Of a stretch of 64,000 nucleotides of DNA, positions 36,127 to 48,625 are shown one piece after another. Below the pieces are notes generated by a model, which worked only from the letters and a program-made list of their open reading frames with translations, searched no databases and was not told the DNA's origin. Source of the stretch: Terana coerulea (lineage: Eukaryota; Basidiomycota; Agaricomycetes; Polyporales; Phanerochaetaceae). A program made the position numbers and the translations under genes. The stretch's first letter is position 1. The number at the start of each line of letters is the position of its first letter. The stretch spans positions 62,001 through 126,000 of the forward strand of contig JAKOGH010000990.1 of the NCBI GenBank assembly GCA_024811115.1, in the 5' to 3' direction.

Positions 36127-39100
36127 TCATCGTATTCCGCTATCCATGGCTTTGTACGCTTTCCCGTCTCGTATGCGGTGCCGCCTGTCGCGGAAACTTG
36201 ACAAATAACCCACGACCGCAGCTACTGCCGGTGCGCCATAGCGTTCGAACGCCATAGATAGCAGCACATTCACGGCGGTAGCGATAAGCAGCGTGAGCCT
36301 CCCGGAGAACGGTAGGTTCGTGAGCTCCAGGTAATTCACAAGGAAGGAGGGCGGGCTCAGGAGGACGAGCACGTTGAAGAGTGTCAAGGAGACGATAGAG
36401 AGCATAAGTAGACCTATTGGCAAAGCCTTAGCATGTCGAAATCCACCGAAAGCATAATTGCGTACCATTTGTCCAAGTAGGCTTACGATACGGAGGCCCG
36501 ATGCTAAACACGGCCGCCACGAGGATGTACTGGAAGCACGAGACCAAGAACAGCGCGGAGTTCTCATAGTTCCGCGCAGCAAGCTTTCCGTTGTCGTTCC
36601 CGGGATCGTTGGTCACCGGAGGAGTGTACCTGGGATATATTCGTCATTCAGCATGCCTCGTGCAGGCTTCGGAAATCGTCATTTGCGTACCACTCTTGAC
36701 TCCTGACCCAGAAATACGCCCAGAACTGAATGCCGCTTGTAATGAGGACCTGGCCGATGATACTCGACAGTACTTCCTTGGAGACTAGGCTTGCGGTGGG
36801 AGCTTTTGGGTGGAGCTTAGGATACGGCAGGGTTCGGCCCACTAAAAATAATACAATGTGAATATGCAGTGCGGGTACCGTGGTGTAAGTATACCCACTG
36901 GTGACAGCAATAGGGATGATAATGAACAAGTCGATGTACAGGAACTGAAACACATGTCATTTATGATTAAAACCTCCGAATGCTCGAGGCTCACCTGGAA
37001 GTCTCCAAGTGACGACGCAAAAGAATACAGGAGGGTGATCGTGGTGAACTGGATCAACGAATACAACGCCCTGTGATGTGATGAGTAATCGTCGAGATGC
37101 ATGGGTACGAAAAACATACATGTACTTGAAGCAGCTGAAGCTCGTAACCAGTGCAGCACGGCCTTCCTTGATGACCTCGATAACACAGCTGATGTCTGGA
37201 GTCCTGCTGGTAAACGGCGCGGCGACAGATGCCTCCGCCTCCGACAACGACAAGCCGACGTCCGCGGCTTTCAAAGCGGCACAGTCGTTCGCACCGTCGC
37301 CGCACATTAGAACGGTATATCCGAGCCCTTGCAGCCGCTCGACGACTTCGTTCTTCTCGTCGGGAGACATCCGTGCGAATATCTGAGCCTTCACGAGCAT
37401 CTGAAGATCATGTGTGAGCAATGTTGCAACACTCCACGCGAAGTAAACGTACCCGCTGCGTGGTTTCCAAAGGTGCATGATTAATGATCCAGCGGAAGAT
37501 GTCGCCTGTCACGACTAATGCGTAGTCGTGGTAATCAGCCTCGTCTGATTCTACTGTGCGGTGTGCGGGAGGTGTGAGAGGCTTGAGACTGTAGTCATCC
37601 AGCTTCCATTCAGGCTCGTCCATGCAGAACCACTCGAGTTTGGACATAGGTGTATTTGGTCCTCCTGTTATAGACCTCTTTAGCTTGACTGAAGAAATGA
37701 CGGTGAAAATGCTCACCTCGCACGAACACCGGCGAGAATACATGCGCGGCAGTGTTCACTAAACCACATTCTCGAGCGACACTGACTGCTGTCAGCGGGT
37801 TGTCACCGGTGATCATGCGGCAGGCAAAGTGCGCCGCTCGCAGTGCCTGGATCGCAGGGGTAGTGCCCGGTTTCAGCTTGTTCTCGAATATGATGAGACC
37901 GAGGAACCGCAGGCCGGATTCCGCTTGCTCGCTGGAGTATCTGTCAGTATTGGTTGACATTACTCGACAGATTCATTTACCGTTTCATTTTCTGAGCCTT
38001 GAGCCATGACAAACTTTCGATGCTCTTGCCAGCCATTGCTATGACTCGATATCCGCGTTTGGTGTAGTACGACAGAAGATCGTCATAGTCGTCGGGAACT
38101 ACTCATCCATGTTAGCTGCGTCTGATTGCGTGGTAGGAGGTGACCTACAAGAATCCTTGTCGCAGATTTCACCCATCACCTCGGGTGCGCCTTTCACATA
38201 GATCTCCATACTGGTGCTCTTCAACCTCTTCACGATGACACTCATTCGACGGAGCGATGAGACAAACTCGAAGGTTCGAATGACACCGAGTTCCAAGAAA
38301 TGGGCATGCTATTCAGAAATGAGCACCGGTATAGGCCAAGCTATTGTGCCACCTACCCTGGCAGAACCTTTGAGAGCGTCTTCGACACGGAAGGAAGCAG
38401 AGCCAGGCGGTCGGACGACGGTCTGCACGAGCGCCGCGGGACGCTCGCCACCAGCACGGCTCTTCACAACACCTGTGCCGGACACCTGGCCCTCCTCGAG
38501 CTTCCACTTCGTGAAGTCGAACATCTTGACGTCTAGTGGGTCGCCGATCACCTCCCCGTCGACCATCTTCAGCGAATGGCATGTCGCGAGCGCGTACAAA
38601 AAGGTGGCTTTATCCCGCCCGGCAGGCATATCCCGCACGTCTTCGAGGAGCTCGCCGAAGCGGTTGACATTCCGCTCCAACGCACGAACGCCAAGGATGT
38701 CCAAGCCGTCCTCCGTGAGAGTGCCGGTTTTGTCGAAGCAACAGACATTGACCCGGCCCCCGACGTTCACCCTGCTCGGCGAGATACAGAAAATGCCTAG
38801 TTTGCGCAGTCTTCCAATGGCGAAACTGGTTCCAATAGATAAGGTCGGCTGGAAGGGCTGGCGGGACAACAACAGTGATCAGATCCAAAGCTCGAAGCAT
38901 GATTGTGTGCCATTTTATCTGTATGAGATGTCAAACAGTGGATCACAGTCTGATTAAGAGACGAGCGTACTCCAAGTCTAACAAATTGGACTGCGCTTGC
39001 CAGGAAGCCAAGGCTGGCAAGACCGGCCAACACGAAAATGAATCGGATTGAGTCACGGTAGAACTTGAAGCCGATGGGTTTGGGAAACAACATGGAGCGT

Positions 39101-41367
39101 ACCAACGCGCCTTTCGTCGTGTTGAATCCTTTCGCAACGTAAGATCAGTCTGGGGTCGATATATGCGTCAAATTCTCACCTGTGCGCACCACAAGACCAA
39201 GGGCTGTGCTTCCTACACTCCCATCCGTAGCCAAAGCACCTCTAACCCGGACCACTCGAGTCCCTGCGTAAAGGAAGCTCTTGGTGACGTCGCCTGTAAT
39301 TTCCTTGCTGTCTTTCCATCGTGCCAAATCCTCGTCTTTTATTGGGCTCTTCGTGACGGGTACCGACTCGCCAGTGAGCATACTCTCGTTAACGATGGCG
39401 TCACCAGACAAGAGGAAGATATCCGCTGGGAAAACTGAGAGTGGTGGTTCGACGAGGTCGACAATATCGCCCGTAACTAGCTCTGACGAGTCGCACTGCT
39501 TCCCTACCCAGGTACAGCGACTTTAGCGGCATGCACACATCTAGGTATTAGAGTACTCACAGGACCCCTCCCTTAACACGTTGACGACACAAACGAATCT
39601 CGACATCTCACGCATACGAGTGATTGTCTAACTCACGAAGGTCAACAAAATGTCGTTCCATGCCACAGACGACTGCGCTTACTTTCTTGGTCTCTACGAG
39701 AGTCGTGACTATACTGATCGCAGAGATGAGGGCGATGCAGAAGGCATAATAGTAGTAGTCGTCCAGTGACCACAGGATGATACTTGCAATTTGGAAGACG
39801 TAGAACGGATGGATGACCTTGCACGTCGATGAGAAGATGATTCACTTGAACGAGAGGATGTGTTGAATACCTCTTCGACTAGCAGCGTTGCAGTCGCTTT
39901 TCCTTCGATGTCAATGGCATTAGGTCCGAAAAGTGTCAGGCGTTGTTTCTTGATACTTTCGCCTACACCCGCCTGGACAGCACTCTTGCCAGACCACGTA
40001 GGGTCTCGCCAGTCCCTACAAATGTCAGATGAGGTATGAAAGTGAATGTATGCAACTCACTTCACCATAGAGAATAACCCGGTTCGTGGATCGAGTGCAA
40101 ACCTCGCATAGCGGTAGTCCACCACGAGTAGCTCACTCAGCATGTCTGAGTGAGCTGCGCCGTTCTCTCCGACACGTGAAGGTGTCCGCGACAGAGCTAC
40201 TTGTGCTGAAAATACAGTTGCGATATCATAAGGATATTCAAGCTTGCGAGTTGGAAAGAGGGCAATATCTCTATAGGCAGACTTTTTCACTGTCAAGGGG
40301 CGTCATCTGAAACAGCAAATTGTGGACTGACCGACCTCAATTACAATGAAACCATGATTCATGTCTTTGAATGCCTTCTCCTTTGCTACCCAGCGAAGCC
40401 AGAATCGAGGAAACCAGTGACCGAGAAGTCCCAACAAACCGCAGGAGAGCACCGTGCACATCCGCCAGAGAATAAGTCGCAACCGAACAGTTTCGTAGCC
40501 AACAAATCTGATATGAGCGTCCTCTTCCTCGAGAAAGATGACTTGCCGACTGGGTGGTCCTGGCGGCGGTGGGTCGCGTAGGTCCAGCTCGCCCATGTCT
40601 ATTCGTGCCTCACCCCCAAACACAGGATCCCCGGTCATGATGTGCAATGCCATACCCGGGGAAGACGGGAAAGAGCCTTCCTCTACAGAGCGGAAGTCCA
40701 CCGAGGCAACGTCTTCCTCTCCATTGAATTCCTCCTCAGAATCGTCCTCCTCTCCGGAGGCATAGCCCCAGCGCTCTTCGTCAGATTCTACCGCGTAGTC
40801 GTCTTCAGACCGCCGGCTAGAAGTGCGGCGGAGTAACCCTGCTCGAGACGACCTGCTAGCTATTGACGTGCGCCTGCTACGTGGCGGGGAGTCGGTTGCG
40901 GGTGCAGCCCTCGTAAATATCTGGGCAATGTTTTCGAACACGGTCGGCCGTGATATGGGAGAAGGAGATCTTCTTGTGGAACGACGGAGCATGTCATGCG
41001 CTTCACCTTCCTCTTCGTCATCGGTGTAGTCGTAGCCTGGCTCACCGTCAGTCTCTGAGTGACGCGACGTACGGCTGTCTCTGCTCATGCGCCTACTCCG
41101 CGAGCGCGACCCCGGTCTCGTTCTGTCCTCGCTCTGTCTCCGGTGCAGCCGGCCTTCGCTGCTGCGGCGTCCATGTTCCGAGAGGGTCATTCGAGATACG
41201 CTGCTGGGATTGACCGAGTGACTTGGGCCATCGAATATGTCCCCCTCGCCTGCGTCGTACTGTGAGTCCTGTCTTCCCTGTCGGTTGGACTCGATGGCGT
41301 TTTGGATGTCGATGGCGGAGGCACCTTCCGTATAGTCATATTGAGACGCAGAGGACGAGGACGCCAT
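36127..41367 (-). CDS. P5-type ATPase (P5B, Ypk9/ATP13A-like), frame break at the PPALP motif
   Basis: A P-type ATPase of the vacuolar/lysosomal P5B group, implicated in cation or polyamine transport and metal tolerance. The N-terminus from [17 protein letters not shown] at 41367 is long, Ser/Asp-rich and disordered. Membrane segments and [16 protein letters not shown] follow. The actuator loop has [20 protein letters not shown]. The signature PPALPA is present and the phosphorylation motif is [13 protein letters not shown]. The hinge reads [20 protein letters not shown]. The last helices end at YKAMDSGIR (36127). More than fifteen exons. Between PPALPA and [13 protein letters not shown] one extra base (about 38845-38848) breaks the frame. 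These segments are contiguous in the family and leave no room for an intron, so a consensus error is likely. Confidence 0.9.
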
Positions 41368-41710
41368 GAACAATAGTTACACAGCCAACTGGGCTGCCTT
41401 GTAGTTTACCAAGCTACGCGGTTTGTAGGGAGGTTGAAATGTTGACAGCAGCCGTCACTGGCGGAGAAGACTCTGAAGAGTTCACGGTTGGTTCACGGCG
41501 TCATAGTTCGCTAAGCGTCTGTCTTAAATTGAAACTCAGCGCCTATGAGATACTTACGACGGCGAACTTCGAGGATGGCCAGCCACGTTCCTCTCCCTTC
41601 TCCCAGGGCTCTCGCCCTCGCACCCATTCCTGTAAATCTATAAGGTTGGTGAAACTTGTGTGTACAACATTCAACACGCTTTCGGCTGCTACATCATTGA
41701 GTCACCTCCG
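41368..41710. other. Divergent promoter region
   Basis: About 340 bp between the P5 ATPase (-) and the Cys/His protein gene (+), so it probably holds both promoters. No gene seen. Confidence 0.4.
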
Positions 41711-43217
41711 ATGGCTGCACCACAATCTCATGAGCTTGAGTTCTCGAGCCAGCCAGGTAGTATGTTGCAGGTGGGCCCTGGCAGGGCGATGACTATCAGC
41801 GTTCTTGGGTACGTTATGCCATCTTTCCAACCATATGGAACACTTATATTTTCGTTGCTTGCGCAGTGAAAGCATGAGGTGCCATTCACCCCCATGTAAT
41901 GGCATCGTGATATGTTCTGGCTCGGCACACGAGCGTGAAAGTGCAAGGAAGGAGCACTGGCGAGAAACTCATCAGCGCTCTTGCACTGTTCATTTCATGA
42001 TAGGAGATCGCGTAGTCAAACGCTTGCATAACGGGATGTGGAAATGCCCACTGTGCCTCGAGATATTCCAAGGGAATCCTAGGTTAAGGTTACTGTTGAG
42101 TTTGTTCTGCCACATATCCTTTCAGATACTGACAAGCACCTTTGTATGAGGCATGCTGAAGAAGGGATGTGCAGAGGTGACCTGCAGCCTGGAGGAAACT
42201 ACCCATACCAAGTGGCTGTGGCCGCAGGGTCAGCTACAGCTGTACGAGAGGATGAAGGCCAGTCCGGTGGTAAATTCAGCCAATCTTATCTGCGTTTTTC
42301 TTAGTCTCAAAACATTGTAGATGACGAAGATGCAGATGAGGTCATATTCATTTCTGCGAATCCATGCCTCAATGAGGTTAAGATGGTGTTGACTGATGAA
42401 ACTGAAGTTGAGAAATCGTTAAGTAGTACGTTATACTCAACTACATACACTATTGACAGCTGACCGAGAGTCACTAGTCGATATCTCCGAATTGATGAAC
42501 GAGGTTGACGACGAAGACTTCAACATGTCTGTTGATCCACCGGCAATTTCTCAATTAGATAGGGCGGAGGGCCTCACCTTGCTCTAACCGTCACCAGATC
42601 CTGATGACGGTGAGCAAGAGGCCGGACAGGATGCCAGTGAGTCTCGGAACATCCGGCATTTGTCCGATTATACGTCTTTCTGACTCCCGTTCATGGTAGA
42701 AATACAGGCACCAGCCTTTGAGGAAGTTACAAGTGACAATAGACCACCAGTACAGCCTGCTGTAGGCGTATCACAGGGAACTGCCGTAGGAAACGAGGCG
42801 CCGGAGAGGCGCCATCCAGTACCTATCCAGGAGGGACATAACCAGATGCCACAGTGGCGCCCATTATCAGCTGTTGCACCTCCACCTTCCTTACCTACCC
42901 CATCCTCTTCTGGCGGGCCCTCGCGAGAGCAAACGCATTCATCCTCGACGTCGGCCGATCCAGGGCCATCTATCCCGCCGGCTCTTAAAGCCTTTTTCGA
43001 CACACTCCCCATCTCGGGCCTGCAGCATCGAGCACTCGTCTTTATCGAGCACGAATTCACGTCAGATGAGACTCTGAACATGCTATGCAGGAGCCCTTTA
43101 GAGCATTGGAAGGACACAGATATGATGACTGCTATCGTGAAGCAAGGTGGTCTCGTAGGGCGGCTTGCAGTTCTGACGGGGTTGGACAATAGGCGGCGTC
43201 GTTTATGTGTTGCGTGA
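41711..43217 (+). CDS. Cys/His-rich protein of unknown function with a conserved C-terminal helix region
   Basis: Starts MAAPQSHELEFSSQPGSMLQ at 41711. Across the first intron it continues ESMRCHSPPCNGIVICSG and HWRETHQRSC, then MWKCPLCLEIFQG and DTDKHLCMRHAEEGMC. These Cys and His pairs could bind zinc (a C2H2-like finger). The middle is acidic (VDISELMNEVDDEDFNM). The last exon is Pro/Ser-rich and ends in a helical domain (PPALKAFFDTLPISGLQHRA, then LNMLCRSPLEHWKD and GGLVGRLAVLTGL). That tail resembles one common in Agaricomycete proteins of unknown function. The junction after KCPLCLEIFQG (about 42085-42128) does not resolve as a clean intron, so a frame indel or unusual splice may exist. 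Confidence 0.6.
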
Positions 43218-43508
43218 GCCCAATCTTCTTACGGCGTACATATCTATATTCGGAGTCGTAGGAACGTTCTGTAGCGATTGATTTTCTTGTGTACGATCTA
43301 GGAACATCGAGCTTGCCAAGGATTGAGACTGTATATAAGTACCTCCGTAAAGCAGCTGAAGGTATACCATGTGCTTGTCGAGGTGAGACGAATGTGGCGG
43401 CTTGCGAGCAAGTGCAGATAAGTCGTAAACATAGATAGCCACCTCAGTTACAAAGCAAAGTCCAACAAAACATGGCACTGTCCGAGAGACGAGGATCGAA
43501 CCGTTCTG

Positions 43509-44506
43509 CTAGCCCAAGTATTTCCAGATCAGGAAGAAGCAAATGAACGTGAAGATTGCGCCTGCAATGAAGATGTACATGTCCTGAGTGCTGTTACAGA
43601 GCAGTCAGCGCCTTCTCGATGCACACCGTTCGTAAGACACTCACCTCCTTCGTTCAATCCAGCCAATGACGTTTCTGCTCAATCCTAGCGTGTTTGCGGC
43701 GTCCAGCAACCGCCTCTGCGTGCCCTTCAGCACATTTCGCTGATCCTTCAGGTCGTCAAGGACAGCACGACCATGGGCCAAGAATTCATCGAGCCTCGTG
43801 TCCGTGTTACGGATGAAATCGTGCTCCCTCAATGCATGGTCTTCGCGCAGACTTGACCCAGGCAGGGGCTCGGGTCCGCGGAAGGGCGATTCTGAAACCT
43901 CGGACGCAGGTGGTTGGGAGTTGAGGAAGCGTCGTCTTGAGTCGCCGGCACTTGGTGTAAGGGGGACCGTGGAAGAGGATGAGCCAGAAAAGAGCTCTGA
44001 GCGCTGAGTAGCTTCTATCTGCATGACATCAGTTAACGCAGAAAGAGATACTGTTATTGACTGGGCGCACCTCGCCCTTCACTTTCTCGAATTGTGCGCG
44101 AAGCTCAGTATAATCGGATCTGAACTTCTGCACGCGACTTCAATAAACCAACAAAATAGAAGATGGAGTAAGTAATCAAATCGCCTTGAAAAAAGAAATG
44201 GCAGAACGGGGACACGCACATCATAGCCTTCTCCTGCTTTGCTTTAATCATCTCTCTCTTGGCCATAGAGTCGTAATCATCAACGGTGCGTCCCATGGCA
44301 GCAAGTGACGCAGATATCTGCCCTGCCAAACGTCAGAGCCCATCGCAATAATTAATACGGTGCATTTCTAGCCGATGTTCACCAGTTCAGAAAGGACAGT
44401 GATGCAGACCTAGCAATGCCGCCGACGTGTCTCCATTTCGCAGTCGCTCCAAGTCGCTTTGGATGGAGTTCGTTTGGCGTACACCGAGAGTGTACAGAGA
44501 GTTCAT
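43509..44506 (-). CDS. BOS1: SNARE protein Bos1 (ER-Golgi v-SNARE)
   Basis: An ER-to-Golgi SNARE. It starts MNSLYTLGVRQTNSIQSDLE at 44506. Next comes the N-terminal helical region (LAAMGRTVDDYDSMAKREM, KFRSDYTELRAQFEKV). After a Ser/Pro-rich linker the SNARE motif follows (REHDFIRNTDTRLDEFLAHG, then LKDQRNVLKGTQRRLLDAAN). The C-terminal tail anchor, DMYIFIAGAIFTFICFFLIW, ends in KYLG at 43509. About five exons. Length and order match Bos1/GOSR2 (membrin), and the frame is intact. Confidence 0.88.
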
Positions 44507-44752
44507 TGGTTCTTGACAAAAATGCGGTGGTGGGTATGAGTATAAATTAGAGAGGTAAGGAAGGTGCAAATCAAGTCAGAGAAGAGGTGGCGAAAGGAGT
44601 GAACGTGCACCGCCGAACCGTGCCGACGTGTCTGGCTTCCGAAAAGGGAAGGAGCGGGTCACGCTGTCACAAATGCGTCGGGCGCGTCGGTCAATGCGTC
44701 TCGTTCTCTGCCACCATTCACCTCATGATAACTCATTCCTTTCTAAACGAGC

Positions 44753-45900
44753 ATGGAGTCTGAAGCCATTTCGAGCGGCATTTGTCGAATTCCCCCGGGA
44801 TCTTGGCTGGTCACAGACGCGGATGAAGAGGTCTGCAGCTACATACAAGCTATGCGCAAGAATATATCATAACTTTTCGACTTTACGCCCTCTATCTGTC
44901 AGGTCTTCCTGCTGTACACCGACTTGGCTGCGAAGGCAGCTGAGACAATCGACACCACATTCCGTGGTCTGGGGTATCTGGATAACCACAAAGACTTACT
45001 AACTTTGGAGTTCAGTTATCCGACCCCGGTGAAAGTACAGGACAATTGCGGTACATCGAAGAGGAAAGCGTCGAGGGGGAAAGAAGAGCGCGCCTGAGCA
45101 GACTACCCTGGAAGTCCAACTCGCGCAAGACAAGACCGCACTGCGAAGTCGAAAGGGGACACGGGAAGTGTACTATGGAAAGCAAGGTCTGCACTTCGCT
45201 GAACGCGGCGAGACTCGTGTGCTGAAAGACAGGTAGTGCTGAGTTTGCTCAACTGGTGCTGCAGCAACACCATGGTAGTCATTCGAACGGTCTTTTCGAC
45301 CGTGATAAATTCGGAAGGGCAAGTGTGCTTGAGCTAGGGTACGCGCATTTCCCTGGGCCTTCGCTTATGCTCACATACTCTTCGGCAAGGGCTGGGACGG
45401 GGCTTCTCAGCGTCGTATTGTCTAGTATTGTGGATCGTTACATCGCCACGGATATTCCAGAACTCGTACCTCTCATAACGAAGAATCTTACGTTGAATAC
45501 CGTCCTCGGTAAATCGGGCCAATCCAGCTCTAAAGGCGACCCTGGTGGTGGAAAGGTCTCAGCGGAAGCTCTAGACTGGGTCGCCCTCCGAAATTGCCCT
45601 GCCGGAAAACGTCGCTCTGCATACTCGTATCCCCCTATCGACCTTCTGCTCATCGTGGACTGCATCTACCACCCGTCCCTGCTCCCGGCTCTTGTGGACA
45701 CGATCAATCATCTCGCGACGCCTGAGCAGACGGTAGTCTTGGTTGTTGTAGAGCTGAGAGCGGAAGATGTAGTGAGGGAATTCTTGGAGCTCTGGCTAGG
45801 AGTGGACGGGGGTGAGGGCTGGGAGATATGGCATGCACTCGAAATCATGCAAGGCCCGTATGCAGTGTGGATAGGATGGAAGAGATCTAAGAATACATAA
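44753..45900 (+). CDS. Protein lysine methyltransferase, family 16 (Efm6-like)
   Basis: A seven-beta-strand SAM-dependent methyltransferase. Relatives of this type, such as yeast Efm6, methylate lysine on elongation factor eEF1A. It starts MESEAISSGICRIPPGSWLV at 44753. The core reads LAQDKTALRSRK, then GDTGSVLWKA and SAEFAQLVLQQ. Motif I, ELGAGTG, is rebuilt across an intron near 45340-45391. The post-motif segment is IDLLLIVDCIYHPSLLPALV. The C-terminus is LEIMQGPYAVWIGWKRS, stop at 45900. One G is missing in the run 45155-45158: with it the frame runs on from ALRSRK to GDTGSVLW. The gene is head-to-head with Bos1, 246 bp apart. Confidence 0.72.
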
Positions 45901-45985
45901 ATGCGCCAGAAAATATGGGCTGCGTGATAGTTCAGAGAATCTTGATATGGTCGTGTATTGAACGAACTACGCACCTAATGAAGCC

Positions 45986-46887
45986 TCATCGCTTGCCTCC
46001 CTTCTTCTTCCCTCCTCTATCTCTGGCTCGATTCGCCTTCTCCACTTTTCTCTTCTGTTGTTTAGCCCTCTCCGTTTTCCTAGCGGCACTACCCTGATAC
46101 TTGATTGGCTTCGGCTTCGCAGATGTCTTGGGTGGGACTTTCTTCGTTCCTGAAACGGCTTTGGAGTTGTGGGCATGTGAGTTTTGGCTCTTCGTTGTTG
46201 TGCGAATGACTCGAGTGGCGGAAACGTCTCCATCCATGTCCTCGTGCTCTGCGGGAACATCGGGCTGACCTGGCCCGTGCAAAAGCTCGCTTGGATCGAA
46301 GTCTTCGACAACTGTTACCGTTGCAAGTTGTTCCTCATCCTCGTACTCTTCCTCCTTGGGATTGGCTCTGCGTTTCCCTTCACGCCTGCTGGAGGACTCG
46401 GGCAAGCCTTCCGACTCCTCGTCGCTATCACCTGCGTTCAAGTATAGTTGAGTGTCCAAGGTATACTAGCACCAGAAGTGGAAGCTTACCATCGACTATG
46501 CCACCATATGCCTTCTCGACCTCCTTCACGTTTTGCGCAGCTTTCTCGGCAAGCATTTGCCTTTGCTGCAGGAGAATATTGGTAACTATTCCGGATATCG
46601 GGGAGGAACGCGCACCTCACGCCTTGCATCTAGGCGCTGTTGCTTCTCCCTTGCAAGGGCTTTGTTCTTCGCAATCTCTTTTGCTCAAGCTTACGCTTAT
46701 GGAATCCCGGTCAGGAACTCTCTGCGCACTGTGAGCTGCTTCCTGGACATCTCAAACAGAGCAAGACATACCGCCTAGCATCCTCGTCAAAGACAACTTC
46801 TTTGACTTGGTCTCGTTTTGCACGCTTTTTCGCAGCGATGATATTGTGTGACTTGGTGAGAATTGCAAGGTTCGAACGGGACGACAT
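45986..46887 (-). CDS. RRP17: Ribosomal RNA-processing protein 17 (Nop25/NOL12 family)
   Basis: A nucleolar protein needed for 60S ribosome assembly and 5'-end trimming of rRNA. It starts MSSRSNLAILTKSHNIIAAK at 46887. The family signature is DEDARREFLTGFHKRKLEQ, completed across an intron near 46732-46786. A basic helical segment and an acidic Ser-rich segment follow (DSDEESEGLPES). The C-terminus is Lys/Arg-rich (KTERAKQQKRKVEKANRARD, ending GGKKKGGKR). Two nearby breaks exist: an extra base in the C-run 46706-46708, and one missing in the T-run 46679-46682. They compensate each other. Confidence 0.8.
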
Positions 46888-47136
46888 TTTGTGAGGAATG
46901 AGCGGGAGCTGCACGGCTGCGTGAAGGAACAAATGGGCGCTTCACCGCTCAAAACGTGATGGTCACGACTGTTACTGACGGATCAAGACGTTACGAGTCG
47001 CGCAAACGGGCGTGAGCGTGACGCATGCAACCGTCTTCAACCCTCCACCACCGACTGCTTGCACGAATTCGTTGACAAAGAGCTCGAGTCGTCTGGACGA
47101 AAGGCATAAGAACAACCTTATTGCTGTCTCGAAGTT
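46888..47136. promoter_or_regulatory. Bidirectional promoter between RRP17 and DCC1
   Basis: About 250 bp separate the two start codons, which face away from each other. No coding sequence lies between them. No specific element was identified. Confidence 0.5.
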
Positions 47137-48480
47137 ATGGCAGACTTCAATCTCAAATTCACTTCCGCACCTTCAGCGGATTCAGGCTCGTACAGATTGC
47201 TGGAACTACCTCCGGAAGTATTGAAGTTGGTGGAGTCTGCTACAAATGAGCAGCTAAGGTCGGCTTACTCCTTGTTGATACGTACTAGGCTGAGCGCACT
47301 CAAGACTAACTCAGCTTCGTAATAAAAGGCCAGCAAAATGAAGACGCTGTACTGTGCACAAACGAGAAGACCTACGCTCTACGCTCTGTGATATTGTCCA
47401 ACGCAGTTTTGGTCGTCACAAGCCCCCCAGATGCGTTCAATTGGGTAGCTGAGGGGGATGTCGTTATTCGAGATACGGTGCATGAAATCCTAGAGCTTGT
47501 GCCGACTTTGCCAAGGCTGCAAAGGTTGAATGGGATGCTCAGAGGACGAGCGTACGACGAAGGGCACGAGGACGAAGAGGAGATGGACGTAGACGATGAC
47601 ACTGTAAGCAGTTGCTATGTTGGGCGGAATTAAATACTCATGGAACTCAGACAAGACAGCGAAAGCTTTCGTACGAAGACGCACGAGAGATGTTACAAGC
47701 CAGTGATTTAGAGATAACTCGCGGTTTGAGAGACGGACGAATTTTGGTGTTGCACGGTAAGCATTTCTGCCAGACTCTGTGCTCAGTACCGTGGAATTAA
47801 CACGAGACATGCAGGCGTGCTACGGCCTATCGCGACGTCCTACTTGACCGCTATTCTCGAATATCTCCTGAACAGCCTCGTTTCTCACTCATTCTCGCAC
47901 GAATCTACCTCAGTAGAGGATCTCATTCAGGCTCTTCACGACGATCACGACGTGAAGACAGACGTAACGAGACAGGTCATGTCGTGGTTTGGTGATACAC
48001 GCGACGGCCGATGGACAATGGACGTGGACGCAACCGTCAGGGAAGTCGGGCTTGGCATCCTCAGGGCTTATAGGCATGAACCTATTCCTGAGGATAGCTT
48101 CCTTGAGAAATGGCGCAGTGCGGTTGGGGATACATTTGAGAGTATCGTCAATATGAAGCTGTTATCAGTCAGTGACTTACTTCTCATGTTCCGTAGCATC
48201 GTGTTCTGACGCGTCGTTCCAGGGCAACCACCTTTCGAACCCTGCTACATTTTCGGAAGACCACGTTCTTCTGGTAACCTACTTCCCCGCGTCGGATCTC
48301 CCTGCGGAACCTGCAGCCCGTTTCGCCGATCTTTTCCTCACGCGAGCGCGCTGGAAAGCCGACGAGATATCTCCATTTCTGACTGAGATTTGCGTAGACA
48401 ATAAAGAGCGAGACAAGTTGCTTCTCAAGTACGCTAGGGCTATCACAGATTCTCAGGGGTGTGGTACACTGCAAAGGTGA
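47137..48480 (+). CDS. DCC1: Sister chromatid cohesion protein Dcc1
   Basis: A subunit of the Ctf18-RFC clamp loader, which loads PCNA and supports sister chromatid cohesion. It starts MADFNLKFTSAPSADSGSYR at 47137. FVIKGQQNEDAVLCTNEKT is rebuilt across the first intron and is typical of Dcc1. Further segments are TYALRSVILSNAVLV and ASDLEITRGLRDGRILVLHG. The C-terminal part has MSWFGDTRDGRWTMD and PAARFADLFLTRARWKADEI with SPFLTEICVDNKERDKLLLK. The stop is at 48480. Five or six exons, and the frame is intact. Confidence 0.88.
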
Positions 48481-48625
48481 AGACGAATTGATAAAGAAGT
48501 ATATGTAATTACCCACGAGCAGAGAGTTAATATGCTACCAGTACTAGTACAAACCGGTACAGATTAAGATATACATTATGATCTAACTCAAGATCCCCAA
48601 CACTGTTCCAAACCATACTTCATTG

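Noticed and set aside
43485..43510. Possible tRNA B box (GATCGAACC-like)
   Set aside because: No A box or cloverleaf is visible, and the sequence overlaps the end of BOS1.
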